DNA of 64,000 bases from Paraburkholderia sp. Tr-20389 (GTDB lineage Bacteria; Pseudomonadota; Gammaproteobacteria; Burkholderiales; Burkholderiaceae), in NCBI RefSeq assembly GCF_017104565.1, contig NZ_JAAGPD010000057.1, positions 1-64,000 on the forward strand, written 5' to 3'. Shown piece by piece: positions 47,009 to 55,437 of the stretch (position 1 is its first letter; every line of letters starts with the position of its first letter). A program made the translations under genes and the position numbers. The notes below the pieces were generated by a model that did no database searches, was not told the DNA's origin, and saw only the letters and a program-made list of their open reading frames with translations.

Positions 47009-47018
47009 TGGAATGCCA
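47009..47018. promoter_or_regulatory. Third TGGNATNCCA site, upstream of GntR copy 2
   Basis: TGGAATGCCA, in the context CTGGAATGCCAT, matches the pair at 46063-46116 and lies in the 119-bp gap between the GGDEF and GntR genes. Confidence 0.5.
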
Positions 47019-47059
47019 TATTATCGTTTATCTTGCTGGGAAGGCGTGTCGGTCCGCGC

Positions 47060-48250
47060 TTAAAGCAGAATCACGTGATCACTCACCTGAACGCAATTGC
47101 GTCCACTGCGTTTCGCTCGGTAGAGCGCTTCGTCGGCATCGCGCGCCAAATGCTCGATCGTCGCATCGCTGGCCGCCATGCACGAGACACCGATGCTGCA
47201 CGTGTACGCCGGCAGCGTCGCGTCTTCTTTCTGCGCGACACGTTGCCGGATCCGTTCAGCATGCTCCCTCGCCTCGTCGGGACGCACACGCGGCAATAGC
47301 ACCGCAAACTCTTCGCCGCCCCAGCGCGCGACATGACCTGGCGCAGGCAACATCTCGGCGACACGCTTCGCGAAGTCGATCAGCACGCGATCGCCTGCCG
47401 CATGCCCATACGTGTCGTTCACCTGTTTGAAATGATCGAGGTCGATCAGCAAGAGCGTCAGCAAACCGCCCGTACGCATCGATTTTTCGCGCTCCTGCTG
47501 ATGCACGCCCAGAAACGCCCGGCGATTCAGCAGACCCGTCAGCGAGTCCATGAACGACTGCTGTTCGAGCTGATTGCGCAGCCGGTCCATCGCGACGAAC
47601 AGCAAACCGACTGTCACCGTCAGCGACATCAAGGCGCCCGTCGTCAGATAGATCCGCTGAATGAGATCAGGCGCGAACAGCCCTGTGCTGGCCCAGGCCG
47701 GCACGAACATCGACAGGCCGCGCGCCGCCGTCACGAGCGTCTGCACCAGTTGCATCGAGCCCACGACTATCGCGGTGTTGATGCCCTTGCCGAAACGCAG
47801 CATCGTGATGCTGCTCAGTCCGTACGTCGCCGTCAGGATCGCGGACATGCACAGCGTGCGCCCTGCCACCGACGGATGAACCCACGTCATCCAGCTCATC
47901 GCGACCACGCCGATCACGAGAAGCAGCGCAATGAAACGCCGCACAGGACGTTGCCCGAAAAACATCTGGCTGCCGATCACCCACAGCCCCGTGCCGAGAA
48001 TCAGGCCGACGTTGGCGACGACGATGGAAAGCCAATCGGCGATGCTGCCGCGCAACGCAAGCAGCATCGCCGAGATCGACACGATCAGCGCACCGGAGGC
48101 CCAGTGGCCGACACCGCGAATGTTCGCGGGAAAACCGCGCGCCAGCGAGAACATCACGAGCGCCATCAGTCCGGGCATGACTGACGACATCAGAATGACG
48201 GTGCGAAGATCGAAGGCTGGCATACGGTTCCGGAAGCGGGCTCGCGACAT
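47060..48250 (-). CDS. Membrane GGDEF protein, probable diguanylate cyclase
   Basis: The 396-residue protein has about six transmembrane segments in the first 215 residues. A GGDEF domain follows, with DSLTGLLNRRAFL, LLIDLDHFKQVNDTYGHAAGD and the active-site RWGGEEFAVLLP. GGEEF variants are catalytically competent in known enzymes, so synthesis of cyclic di-GMP is likely. The RxxD inhibitory site normally just before the motif is not visible (PAPG there), implying no product feedback. The signal sensed is unknown. It lies next to an orphan flagellin gene. Confidence 0.9.
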   Translation of the reverse strand: MSRARFRNRMPAFDLRTVILMSSVMPGLMALVMFSLARGFPANIRGVGHWASGALIVSISAMLLALRGSIADWLSIVVANVGLILGTGLWVIGSQMFFGQRPVRRFIALLLVIGVVAMSWMTWVHPSVAGRTLCMSAILTATYGLSSITMLRFGKGINTAIVVGSMQLVQTLVTAARGLSMFVPAWASTGLFAPDLIQRIYLTTGALMSLTVTVGLLFVAMDRLRNQLEQQSFMDSLTGLLNRRAFLGVHQQEREKSMRTGGLLTLLLIDLDHFKQVNDTYGHAAGDRVLIDFAKRVAEMLPAPGHVARWGGEEFAVLLPRVRPDEAREHAERIRQRVAQKEDATLPAYTCSIGVSCMAASDATIEHLARDADEALYRAKRSGRNCVQVSDHVILL

Positions 48251-48398
48251 GAAAAGGCGCCCGTCTAGTCGACGGATTGTCGATCAGCCGTTTCATGTGT
48301 GCGTGCAGATCAGGCACGCAATATACCGCAGCATGTGTGCCGCTTGCAGCAAGCTACCTTCTCCGTAACGCTCCGCGCGTCTGCTACGCGAGCCTCGA

Positions 48399-49217
48399 TC
48401 AATCGAGCAGCTTCAGCACGCTCTGCGGCATCGAGTTGGCTTGCGCCAGCACCGAGATACCCGCTTGCTGCAGCACTTGCGCCTTCGACAGATTCGCGGT
48501 TTCGGTCGCGAAGTCGGCGTCGGTGATCTGCGAACGCGCGGAACTCATGTTCGTCGCTTGCGTATTCGTGGTCGAGATCGCAGCCTGGAACGTGTTCTGC
48601 GTTGCACCCAGCGTTGCCTGGAAAGTGTTCACGCTCGTCAGCACGCTGTCGATCGTGCTCATTGCGGCCTGAGCACCCGATGCCGTCGACACGCTCAGCG
48701 AATTGATGCCCAGGCTCGTTGCGTCCCACTTCTGCGAGCCGAAGTCCGCGGTGATCTGCTGATTGTCGAACGCACCGATCTGGAAGTTGACGGTACCGAT
48801 GCCGTTCAATACGGATTGACCGTTGAAGGTCGTCTGTTGCGCCACGCGCGTGATCTCCGTCAGACGGGTCGATACTTCCGACTGGAGGTTCGCGAGCGCG
48901 GCGGAATCGAGCGAACCGTCACCCGCTTCCACTGCCAGCTGGCGAATACGCTGCAGGTTGTCGACGACCGATTTCAGCGCGCCGTTCGTCGTCTGCACCA
49001 TCGAAATGCCGTTGTTCGCGTTCGAAGCACCCTGCGTGAGCGCATTGATCGACGCCGTTTGCGTCGTCGAAATGGCGAGACCTGCTGCGTCGTCAGCGGC
49101 CGTGTTCACGCGCTTGCCCGACGACAGACGGCTGATCGCCTGTGACAGTGCGCTTTGCGAACCCGACAGGTTGTTCTGCGCCGCCAGCGACATGATGTTG
49201 GTGTTGATGTTCAGCAT
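48399..49217 (-). CDS. fliC: Flagellin
   Basis: The 272-residue flagellin starts MLNINTNIMSLAAQNNLSGS and ends with the D0 helix QAGISVLAQANSMPQSVLKL. The variable central region is short, so the filament surface domains are minimal. GAGGAAG precedes the ATG. No other flagellar genes are in the window, so this is an isolated copy. A FliA-type promoter lies 87-113 bp upstream. Confidence 0.97.
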   Translation of the reverse strand: MLNINTNIMSLAAQNNLSGSQSALSQAISRLSSGKRVNTAADDAAGLAISTTQTASINALTQGASNANNGISMVQTTNGALKSVVDNLQRIRQLAVEAGDGSLDSAALANLQSEVSTRLTEITRVAQQTTFNGQSVLNGIGTVNFQIGAFDNQQITADFGSQKWDATSLGINSLSVSTASGAQAAMSTIDSVLTSVNTFQATLGATQNTFQAAISTTNTQATNMSSARSQITDADFATETANLSKAQVLQQAGISVLAQANSMPQSVLKLLD

Positions 49218-49303
49218 TCGCTTCCTCGTTCTTCAATAGCTGCTCATAAGGATCTTCTGCATCGCCGGCGTATAACGCATTCATTCGCGACGCTGCCTCT
49301 TTT

Positions 49304-49330
49304 CTAACGGTTCAATGCGAGCAAAGTTAA
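49304..49330 (-). promoter_or_regulatory. Sigma-28 (FliA) promoter of fliC
   Basis: On the minus strand TTAACTTT (49330-49323), 11 bp, ACCGTTAG (49311-49304) matches the FliA pattern TAAAGTTT-N11-GCCGATAA at 11 of 16 positions with exact spacing. Confidence 0.6.
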
Positions 49331-49356
49331 GAGTTCAAATCCTTTCCGCGTTGCCA
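49329..49356 (+). other. tRNA 3'-end-like fragment
   Basis: The stretch has a T-arm-like AAGAG-TTCAAAT-CCTTT (two of the five stem positions are non-canonical), a seven-base acceptor strand CCGCGTT, discriminator G and CCA at 49354-49356. The spacing fits a tRNA 3' end exactly. Upstream sequence does not fold into the rest of a tRNA and instead holds the fliC promoter. It may be a scar of recombination at a tRNA gene. Confidence 0.4.
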
Positions 49357-49409
49357 ATTACACTTACCTCACCTTTCTTGCCGGATCTTTCCCGACTGGT
49401 ACAGAAACG

Positions 49410-49446
49410 AAAAAGCCCGCACGCGCGAGTTGCGTGTGGGTTTTTT
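49410..49446 (+). terminator. Rho-independent terminator without an obvious upstream gene
   Basis: CCCGCACGC (49416-49424) pairs with GCGTGTGGG (49432-49440), flanked by AAAAA and TTTTTT. No plus-strand gene lies before it except the tRNA-like fragment at 49329-49356. It may also work on the minus strand. Confidence 0.75.
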
Positions 49447-49494
49447 CATCGGATTCAATCGATTAGCTTTCCTATGTTTATAGAAAGCAAAAAA

Positions 49495-49519
49495 GGCTAT
49501 GTGAAAAAATCACATAGCC
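49495..49519 (-). terminator. AT-rich perfect hairpin, minus-strand terminator-like
   Basis: GGCTATGTG and CACATAGCC are perfect 9-bp arms with a 7-base A/T loop. On the minus strand the hairpin is followed by TTTTTT. No convincing minus-strand gene ends just before it. Confidence 0.5.
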
Positions 49520-49560
49520 GAAGTCCAGAATCATTATTCATCTGCGTGGAAGGAGCGAAT

Positions 49561-49596
49561 ATGCAGCGATTTCCGGACAGGCGGAAATCTAAGTGA
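49561..49596 (+). CDS. Possible 11-residue peptide
   Basis: ATG at 49561 follows GGAAGGAG at ideal spacing and encodes MQRFPDRRKSK before a stop. The strong ribosome binding site is the only support. It could be a leader peptide, a toxin-like micro-ORF or chance. Confidence 0.25.
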   Translation: MQRFPDRRKSK

Positions 49597-49822
49597 CGCG
49601 ATTTTTGAAGTCAACGCGCGAAGCCCGACAGAGCGTTTCCCAATCTTTCTTTCCCGCCCTGTCTGGCGAATTGAACGTTGCAAACACTCCGTGTTCCGCG
49701 CTCCGCCATACCGATGCGATGTCCGACAAGCAACCCGGCTACGTGCCACGGCTTCCGCTCAAACGCCCAAGCACGGACGCCTGACTCGCCATCCCAACCC
49801 GCCCGCAAATGCCCATCAACCG

Positions 49823-49842
49823 TTGTAGGACAACGTATAATA
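49823..49842 (+). promoter_or_regulatory. Operator and -10 box of the FadR-type regulator gene
   Basis: GTTGTAGGACAAC (arms GTTGT/ACAAC) ends 1 bp before a perfect TATAAT at 49837-49842, 32 bp upstream of the start codon. A binding protein here would block the promoter, so autorepression is likely. A related sequence lies before the aldehyde dehydrogenase gene at 52310-52322. Confidence 0.6.
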
Positions 49843-49874
49843 GAGATATATCTGAATTCCCCGAGGAGCGTTTC

Positions 49875-50636
49875 ATGGCCGCGACTGCAGCACCAGGTTC
49901 GACCCCAAGGCGGGCACGCGGGAGCCTTGCTGACCAGGTCGTCGGCTACGTCAACGAGCAGGTTGGCTCGCACGCACTGAAGCCGGGCGATCAGTTGCCG
50001 ACGGAAACCAGCTTGATGTCCTTGCTCGGCGTCAGCCGTACCGTCGTGCGCGAAGCCATCTCGCGACTTCAGGCGAACGGCGTGATCGAAACGCGTCACG
50101 GCATCGGCAGTTTCGTTCTGGAGCCGCGTCGCGAACCGCTCGGTCTCGACATGGTGCCCGCCACCACCCTGAGCGACGTGCTCTCCGTGATGGAATTGCG
50201 CATCAGCCTCGAAACCGAATGCGCGGGACTCGCGGCGCAGCGCGCAAGCGAACGCGACATCGCAAAGATCCGCGTCGCGCTCGACGCTATCGAAGCCACG
50301 AGCCGCTCAGGCGGCGACAGCACCGCCGCCGACTTGCGTTTCCACATTTCGATTGCGAGCGCGACGGGCAACCGCTATTTCGTCGACATTCTCACGCAGT
50401 TGGGCACGGCGCTGATTCCGCGGCATCGCGTGGATTCGCCGGGACTCGCGCAGAGCGATCTCAACGCCTATATGGCGCGCGTGAATCTGGAGCACGAGAA
50501 CATTCTCGATGCGATCGCGCGTAAAGATCCTGACGGCGCGCGCGCCGCCATGCGCATGCATCTGTCGAGCAGCCGCGAACGCCTGCGGCGCGCAAGCAGT
50601 CAGGCGGAAGAAGCGGCCGCCATGCGCACCCTCTGA
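49875..50636 (+). CDS. FadR/FCD-type GntR regulator of the glucarate cluster
   Basis: The 253-residue regulator has a winged helix, LPTETSLMSLLGVSRTVVREAISRLQANGVIETRHGIGSFV as a continuous N-terminal region at about 48-88, and an FCD domain with histidine and aspartate metal-ligand candidates. It is divergent in function from the two GntR paralogues near 36 and 46 kb. It faces the 2-oxoglutarate semialdehyde dehydrogenase gene across a shared terminator. Control of hexarate catabolism is inferred from position and operator-like sites. GAGGAG precedes the ATG at 49875. Confidence 0.9.
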   Translation: MAATAAPGSTPRRARGSLADQVVGYVNEQVGSHALKPGDQLPTETSLMSLLGVSRTVVREAISRLQANGVIETRHGIGSFVLEPRREPLGLDMVPATTLSDVLSVMELRISLETECAGLAAQRASERDIAKIRVALDAIEATSRSGGDSTAADLRFHISIASATGNRYFVDILTQLGTALIPRHRVDSPGLAQSDLNAYMARVNLEHENILDAIARKDPDGARAAMRMHLSSSRERLRRASSQAEEAAAMRTL

Positions 50637-50654
50637 GCCTTCCAATGAACCAGT

Positions 50655-50687
50655 AAAAAGCGGCCCCGCAAAGGGCCGCTTTTTTTC
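50655..50687. terminator. Bidirectional terminator
   Basis: AAAAAGCGGCCC and GGGCCGCTTTTTTT flank a short loop between the convergent regulator and dehydrogenase genes. A and T runs on both sides allow use on either strand. Confidence 0.9.
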
Positions 50688-50692
50688 ATCGG

Positions 50693-52276
50693 TCACGCGT
50701 TGACGATCTGTCCATCGCGACGACGCCACAGTCCAAGCGGATTGTCGTCCGCGAGCGCGTCGGGCAGCAGCTCAGCCGGGAAATCCTGGTAACACACGGG
50801 ACGCAGGAAGCGGTCGATCGAGGTCGAGCCAACCGACGTCACGCGGCTATCCGCCGTTGCCGGGAAAGGCCCGCCGTGCACCATCGCGTGACAGACTTCG
50901 ACGCCCGTCGGGAAACCATTGACGAGCAGGCGTCCCGCCTTGCGCTCCAGAATCGGCACGAGCCGCTTTGCGAGCGGCACGTCGTCGCGATCCATCGAGA
51001 GTGTGGCCGTGAGTTGTCCCGCGAAATGCTCCGCCACGGCGAGCAATTCCTGCTCGTCCTTGCATCGCACGATGGTCGATACCGGGCCGAACACTTCGTC
51101 TTCCAGTTCTGACTTCTTCAGGAACACGGTTGCGTCGGTGACGAACAGCGCCGCGCAGGCTTGCGTCGGCCCCGTTGCGTCGAGGCCATGGGCGACGGGC
51201 TCGACGCCTTCGATGGCCGCGAGTCTTGCCTCGCCTTCCTGATACGCGGCGTGAATGCCCGACGTGAGCATCGTCTGCGCGGGTTTCTGGTTGAGCGCCT
51301 GCGCGGCGGCTTGCGCGAAAGCCTGCAACTCCGGGCCGTCGATGCCGATCACCAGACCCGGATTCGTGCAGAACTGACCCGCGCCGAGCGCGAGCGAATC
51401 GACGAATCCACGCGCGATCGTTTCAGCGCGCGCCGCGAGCGCCACCGGCAAGACGAACACGGGATTGATGCTGCTCATTTCCGCGTAGACGGGAATCGGC
51501 TCCGGACGGTTCGCCGCGACCTTCATCAGCGACGTGCCGCCCGCACGCGAACCCGTGAAGCCGACGGCCTTGATCGCGGGATGCGCGACGAGAGCCTCGC
51601 CTACCGTGCCGCCCGCACCGACGATCATCGAGAACACGCCCTCAGGCAGGTTCATCTCGGCTGCCACGCGCTGAATGACGCGGCCGACCATCTCCGACGT
51701 GCCGAGGTGCGCACGGTGCGCCTTGACGACGACGGGACAGCCCGCGGCGAACGCGGCCGCCGTATCGCCGCCCGCCACCGAGAACGCCAGAGGAAAGTTG
51801 CTCGCGCCGAATACGGCAACAGGGCCGACCGCGATCTTCTGCATCCGCAGATCCGAGCGCGGCAACGGCTTGCGCTCGGGCAAAGGGGAATCGAGCGTGG
51901 CCGTGAGCCATTGGCCGGCGCGCACTTCATTGGCGAACAGCTTCAACTGGCCCGTAGTCCGTCCGCGCTCGCCTTCCAGCCGCGCCTTCGGCAAGCCGGA
52001 CTCTGCATGCGCGCGCTCGATCAGCGCGTCACCGAGCGCCGTGATGCCGTCTGCGATCCGATCGAGAAACTCGGCACGCACTGCCAGCGGCAGATGACGA
52101 TAGAGGTCGAAGGCCTGACCGGCCAGTTCGCAGGCACGCGACACATCGTCGATCGTGCCGCTGCCGAACACGGGCGTTTCGATCTCCTTGCCCGTCGAAG
52201 GATTGAATGCGCGCAGCGCCCTGTCCGTACCGCGAACCGCCTGCCGCCCGATCAGCATGTCACCCGTCAATTGCAC
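50693..52276 (-). CDS. 2-oxoglutarate semialdehyde (2,5-dioxovalerate) dehydrogenase
   Basis: The 527-residue aldehyde dehydrogenase has [29 protein letters not shown] and the nucleophile in [15 protein letters not shown], characteristic of the long NADP-dependent KGSADH group. It oxidises 2-oxoglutarate semialdehyde, the product of KdgD, to 2-oxoglutarate. The start codon is GTG. It is the only minus-strand gene of the hexarate cluster, with its promoter facing garL across 230 bp. Confidence 0.92.
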   Translation of the reverse strand: MQLTGDMLIGRQAVRGTDRALRAFNPSTGKEIETPVFGSGTIDDVSRACELAGQAFDLYRHLPLAVRAEFLDRIADGITALGDALIERAHAESGLPKARLEGERGRTTGQLKLFANEVRAGQWLTATLDSPLPERKPLPRSDLRMQKIAVGPVAVFGASNFPLAFSVAGGDTAAAFAAGCPVVVKAHRAHLGTSEMVGRVIQRVAAEMNLPEGVFSMIVGAGGTVGEALVAHPAIKAVGFTGSRAGGTSLMKVAANRPEPIPVYAEMSSINPVFVLPVALAARAETIARGFVDSLALGAGQFCTNPGLVIGIDGPELQAFAQAAAQALNQKPAQTMLTSGIHAAYQEGEARLAAIEGVEPVAHGLDATGPTQACAALFVTDATVFLKKSELEDEVFGPVSTIVRCKDEQELLAVAEHFAGQLTATLSMDRDDVPLAKRLVPILERKAGRLLVNGFPTGVEVCHAMVHGGPFPATADSRVTSVGSTSIDRFLRPVCYQDFPAELLPDALADDNPLGLWRRRDGQIVNA

Positions 52277-52309
52277 GATGTCTCTTCTCCCTATGGCTGG
52301 TTAACATCG

Positions 52310-52322
52310 GTCATCGTACAAC
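52310..52322 (-). promoter_or_regulatory. Possible second operator of the FadR-type regulator
   Basis: On the minus strand GTTGTACGATGAC matches GTTGTAGGACAAC (49823-49835) at 10 of 13 positions. It lies 34 bp upstream of the dehydrogenase start. Confidence 0.4.
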
Positions 52323-52411
52323 ACAAGGCGGTGTGATTGCAACGCGCGACTGCACCAGCAAGCCTTATGGCATAAGGATTCAGGGTTTACCAGCCTTTCT
52401 CCGGGGCGAGG

Positions 52412-52449
52412 TACGACATATCTTGTGTTCAGACATCCTATGACATATC
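52412..52449. promoter_or_regulatory. Direct repeats upstream of garL
   Basis: TACGACATATC (52412-52422) and TATGACATATC (52439-52449) are direct repeats 27 bp apart, 58-95 bp before the garL start. They may bind an activator or the FadR-type regulator. Confidence 0.4.
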
Positions 52450-52506
52450 ATCTTTCGCAGGACGCACTTTGCCGGGTGGCTTTAGCCCGCCCTTCAGGAG
52501 ACAGAA

Positions 52507-53292
52507 ATGGCTTTGTCGTCACCGTATCAACCGTTGCCGAATGGCTTTCGTGCTGCCGTCAAAAACCGCGAGCGGCTGATCGGCTGCTGGGCTTCGCTCG
52601 CCAGTCCGATCACGACCGAACTGCTCGGCACCGTCGGGTTCGACTGGATCCTGCTCGACGCCGAGCATGCGCCCAATGACGAACTGACGCTGATTCCGCA
52701 GTTGATGGCGCTGAAGGACAGCCGCTCGGCGCCCATCGTGCGTCCGCCGGCGAACGACAGCGTGATCATCAAGCGCATGCTGGACGCGGGGTTCTTCAAC
52801 CTTCTGATCCCGTTCGTCGACAGCGCCGACGACGCGCGCCGCGCCGTTGCCGCGACGCGCTATCCGCCGCAAGGCATCCGCGGCGTATCGGTGGGTCATC
52901 GCGGCAATCGTTTTGGATCGGTGACGGACTATCTGCAGGTGGTCAACGACAACATCTGCGTCGTCGTGCAGATCGAAAGCCGCGCGGCCGTGAGCGCGAT
53001 CGACGAGATTCTGGCTGTCGAGGGCGTCGATGGCGTCTTCGTCGGACCTTCGGACCTCGCGGCCGCCTATGGTCACCTCGGCAACGCCGGTCATGCGGAC
53101 GTTCAGCAGGCCATTGCGCACGTGTTCGAACGAGCACAGGCGGCGGGCAAGCCGTGCGGCATCCTCGCGCACGTGCAGCAGGACGCCGACCGCTATCTCG
53201 GCATGGGCGCCACGCTGGTGTCCGTCTGCGCCGACATGGGTCTGCTGCGCAGCGGAGCACTTGGCGTGCGCCAGCACTTCATGCCGGCCTGA
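52507..53292 (+). CDS. garL: 2-dehydro-3-deoxyglucarate aldolase (HpaI family)
   Basis: The 261-residue class II aldolase splits 5-keto-4-deoxy- or 2-keto-3-deoxyglucarate into pyruvate and tartronate semialdehyde. It has [15 protein letters not shown] with the catalytic H54, the VQIESRAAV metal ligand glutamate and [20 protein letters not shown] precedes the ATG. garR follows 42 bp downstream and would use its product. Confidence 0.93.
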   Translation: MALSSPYQPLPNGFRAAVKNRERLIGCWASLASPITTELLGTVGFDWILLDAEHAPNDELTLIPQLMALKDSRSAPIVRPPANDSVIIKRMLDAGFFNLLIPFVDSADDARRAVAATRYPPQGIRGVSVGHRGNRFGSVTDYLQVVNDNICVVVQIESRAAVSAIDEILAVEGVDGVFVGPSDLAAAYGHLGNAGHADVQQAIAHVFERAQAAGKPCGILAHVQQDADRYLGMGATLVSVCADMGLLRSGALGVRQHFMPA

Positions 53293-53334
53293 CGCGACGG
53301 ACGGCATCTCACATCACATTATCGGGAGTAGCGA

Positions 53335-54228
53335 ATGACAACAGCAGGCTTCATCGGACTCGGCATCATGGGCAAGCCCATGGCCGCCAATCTTCGCAAG
53401 AACGGCGTCGAACTCACGGCCTTCACGCGCAGCGGCGTGCCGGACGAACTGACGCAAGCCGGCGTGACCACGAGCACCAGTCCCGCCGACGTCGCGGCAA
53501 AAGCGGATGTGATTTTCATCATGGTGCCGGACACGCCCGACGTCGAACGCGTGCTGTTCGGCGAGAACGGCGTCGCGAGCAAGCTGCGTCAAGGACAGAT
53601 CGTCGTCGACATGAGCTCGATCTCGCCCATCGCCACGCGTGACTTCGCGGCCCGTGTGCGCGAGAAAGGCGCGGACTATCTCGACGCGCCCGTCTCGGGC
53701 GGCGAAGTCGGCGCGAAAGCCGCTTCGCTGACGATCATGGTCGGCGGCGCGCAAGCGACGTTCGACAAGGTCAAGCCGATGTTCGACATGATGGGCAAGA
53801 ACGTGTCGCTGATCGGCGAAGTCGGCGCGGGCCAGATCTGCAAGGTCGCGAATCAGGTGATCGTCGCGGCGACGATCGAAGCAGTCGGCGAAGCGCTGCT
53901 GCTCGCATCGAAAGCCGGCGTCGACGCGGAGAAAGTGCGCAAGGCGCTGATGGGCGGCTTCGCTTCGTCGCGCATCCTCGAAGTGCACGGCGAACGCATG
54001 ACGAAGCGCACGTTCGATCCCGGCTTCCGCATCGAACTGCATCAGAAGGACCTGAATCTCGCCCTGTCGACGGCGCAGTCGCTCGGCGTTTCGCTGCCGA
54101 ACACCGCCACCTGCCAGGCGCTCTTCAACGCGTGTGCAGCGCATGGCGGCAAGGCGTGGGATCACTCGGGCATGGTTCGCGCGCTCGAATATCTCGCCGA
54201 CCACGAGATTGGACAGCAGCAGAAATGA
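53335..54228 (+). CDS. garR: 2-hydroxy-3-oxopropionate (tartronate semialdehyde) reductase
   Basis: The 297-residue beta-hydroxyacid dehydrogenase has the NAD(P)-binding GFIGLGIMGKPMAANL, substrate-binding DAPVSGGEVGA and the catalytic lysine in QICKVANQ. It reduces tartronate semialdehyde to D-glycerate. GGGAG precedes the ATG. Position after garL supports this role over 3-hydroxyisobutyrate dehydrogenase, a close relative. Confidence 0.93.
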   Translation: MTTAGFIGLGIMGKPMAANLRKNGVELTAFTRSGVPDELTQAGVTTSTSPADVAAKADVIFIMVPDTPDVERVLFGENGVASKLRQGQIVVDMSSISPIATRDFAARVREKGADYLDAPVSGGEVGAKAASLTIMVGGAQATFDKVKPMFDMMGKNVSLIGEVGAGQICKVANQVIVAATIEAVGEALLLASKAGVDAEKVRKALMGGFASSRILEVHGERMTKRTFDPGFRIELHQKDLNLALSTAQSLGVSLPNTATCQALFNACAAHGGKAWDHSGMVRALEYLADHEIGQQQK

Positions 54229-54265
54229 TGTTGAAGTTGAAGCGCATTTCGAACGTACACGCATC

Positions 54266-55345
54266 ATGAGCCAGTCCGGCGCAGCATCGTTCTTCGCGCT
54301 CGTCTCGAACGCGGTGGATGGCGATATCGCCGTCTTTCGCGTCGACGGCGCGACGGGCGGCATTGAACGCCTCGCGCGCTATCCGGCCGGCGATACCGTG
54401 ATGCCGATGGCGCTCTCGTCGGATGGCCGCGTGCTGCATGCCGCCACACGCGGCGCGAAGCGCAGCATCGTCACGTACGCGGTCGATCCGGGCACGGGCG
54501 GCCTCGCTCACGTGCAGACCGCGTCGATCGAAGCGAGCCTCGCTTATGTATCGCTGACACCGTCGAATGACTGGCTGCTCGGCGCATCGTATGGCGAGAA
54601 TTCCGTGAGCCTCTATCGCGTGAAGTCGCTCGCGAACGGCGAAGGCGAGCCGCGACAGGTAATCGACGGCTTCGTGCATGCGCACGCGGTCATCGCATCG
54701 CGGGATGGGCGCTTCGCATATGCGACGTCGCTCGGTTCCGATACCGTGTTCTGTTTTGCGATCGTCCGCGACACGAGCGATGCAAGGCTCGAACTCGTGC
54801 AGAAGATGCACGTGGAAGCGGGCTTCGGTCCGCGTCACTTACGTTTGTCGCCCGACGAAAAAACGCTGTACGTATCGAGCGAATTTCGCGCCACGGTCGC
54901 CGTGTTTTCCCGCGACGTTGAAACCGGCACGCTGACAGCGCGCAGCGTAGCGCCGCGTGCCCCTGCACTCGCGCATCTGAACGACGGCTGTCTGCGCACG
55001 GCGCATCTCGATCCGGTGACGGCTGCGTCGCTGGTGTGGGGCGCCGACTTGCAGATCACGCCGGATGGACGCTTCATCTACGTCGCCGAACGCACGTCGA
55101 GCCGCCTGATCGCTTACCGCGTGACCAGCGAAGGCTCGCTCGAATACGCAGGCTACACCGACACGGAAGCGCAACCGCGCGGCTTCAGGATCGACCCTTC
55201 GGGCCGCTTTCTGATCGCGTGCGGCGAAAAGTCGACGCACGTAGCCGTTTATGCGATCGATGCCGGCTCGGGCGCGCTCTCGGCCGTTTCGCGCTGCGAG
55301 GGCGGCCTCGGCGCGAACTGGGTCGACATCGTCCCACAAACGTAG
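54266..55345 (+). CDS. Lactonase-type beta-propeller protein
   Basis: The 359-residue cytoplasmic protein belongs to the 6-phosphogluconolactonase (Pgl/YbhE) seven-bladed propeller family, with [20 protein letters not shown] and [21 protein letters not shown]. In this cluster a sugar-acid lactone such as glucaro-lactone is a more likely substrate than 6-phosphogluconolactone; this is inference. The start is the ATG at 54266, 37 bp after garR; no strong ribosome binding site is visible. Confidence 0.85.
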   Translation: MSQSGAASFFALVSNAVDGDIAVFRVDGATGGIERLARYPAGDTVMPMALSSDGRVLHAATRGAKRSIVTYAVDPGTGGLAHVQTASIEASLAYVSLTPSNDWLLGASYGENSVSLYRVKSLANGEGEPRQVIDGFVHAHAVIASRDGRFAYATSLGSDTVFCFAIVRDTSDARLELVQKMHVEAGFGPRHLRLSPDEKTLYVSSEFRATVAVFSRDVETGTLTARSVAPRAPALAHLNDGCLRTAHLDPVTAASLVWGADLQITPDGRFIYVAERTSSRLIAYRVTSEGSLEYAGYTDTEAQPRGFRIDPSGRFLIACGEKSTHVAVYAIDAGSGALSAVSRCEGGLGANWVDIVPQT

Positions 55346-55437
55346 CCGCTCACATCGCGCGGCACACCGAACTCTTTTTGTCGATTTTCACAGGCCCACG
55401 CAGGCCATTTTTGGGAACTCACCCAGGACCGATTCTC

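Larger units (their letters stand above)
49218..49874. other. Gene-poor region between fliC and the FadR-type regulator
   Basis: This 657-bp stretch holds the fliC leader and FliA promoter, the tRNA-like fragment, two hairpins, a possible 11-codon frame and the regulator promoter. Bases 49440-49560 are clearly richer in A and T than the surroundings. The open frames at about 49590-49800 have no family match or ribosome binding site that I can see. Confidence 0.6.

Noticed and set aside
49275-49356. Complete tRNA gene
   Set aside because: Only the T-arm and acceptor 3' strand fit; the putative D and anticodon arms do not pair, and the region carries the fliC promoter.
49611-50099. Minus-strand frame of 162 codons overlapping the FadR-type regulator start
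   Set aside because: It runs antisense through a well-supported regulator gene and has no recognisable features.
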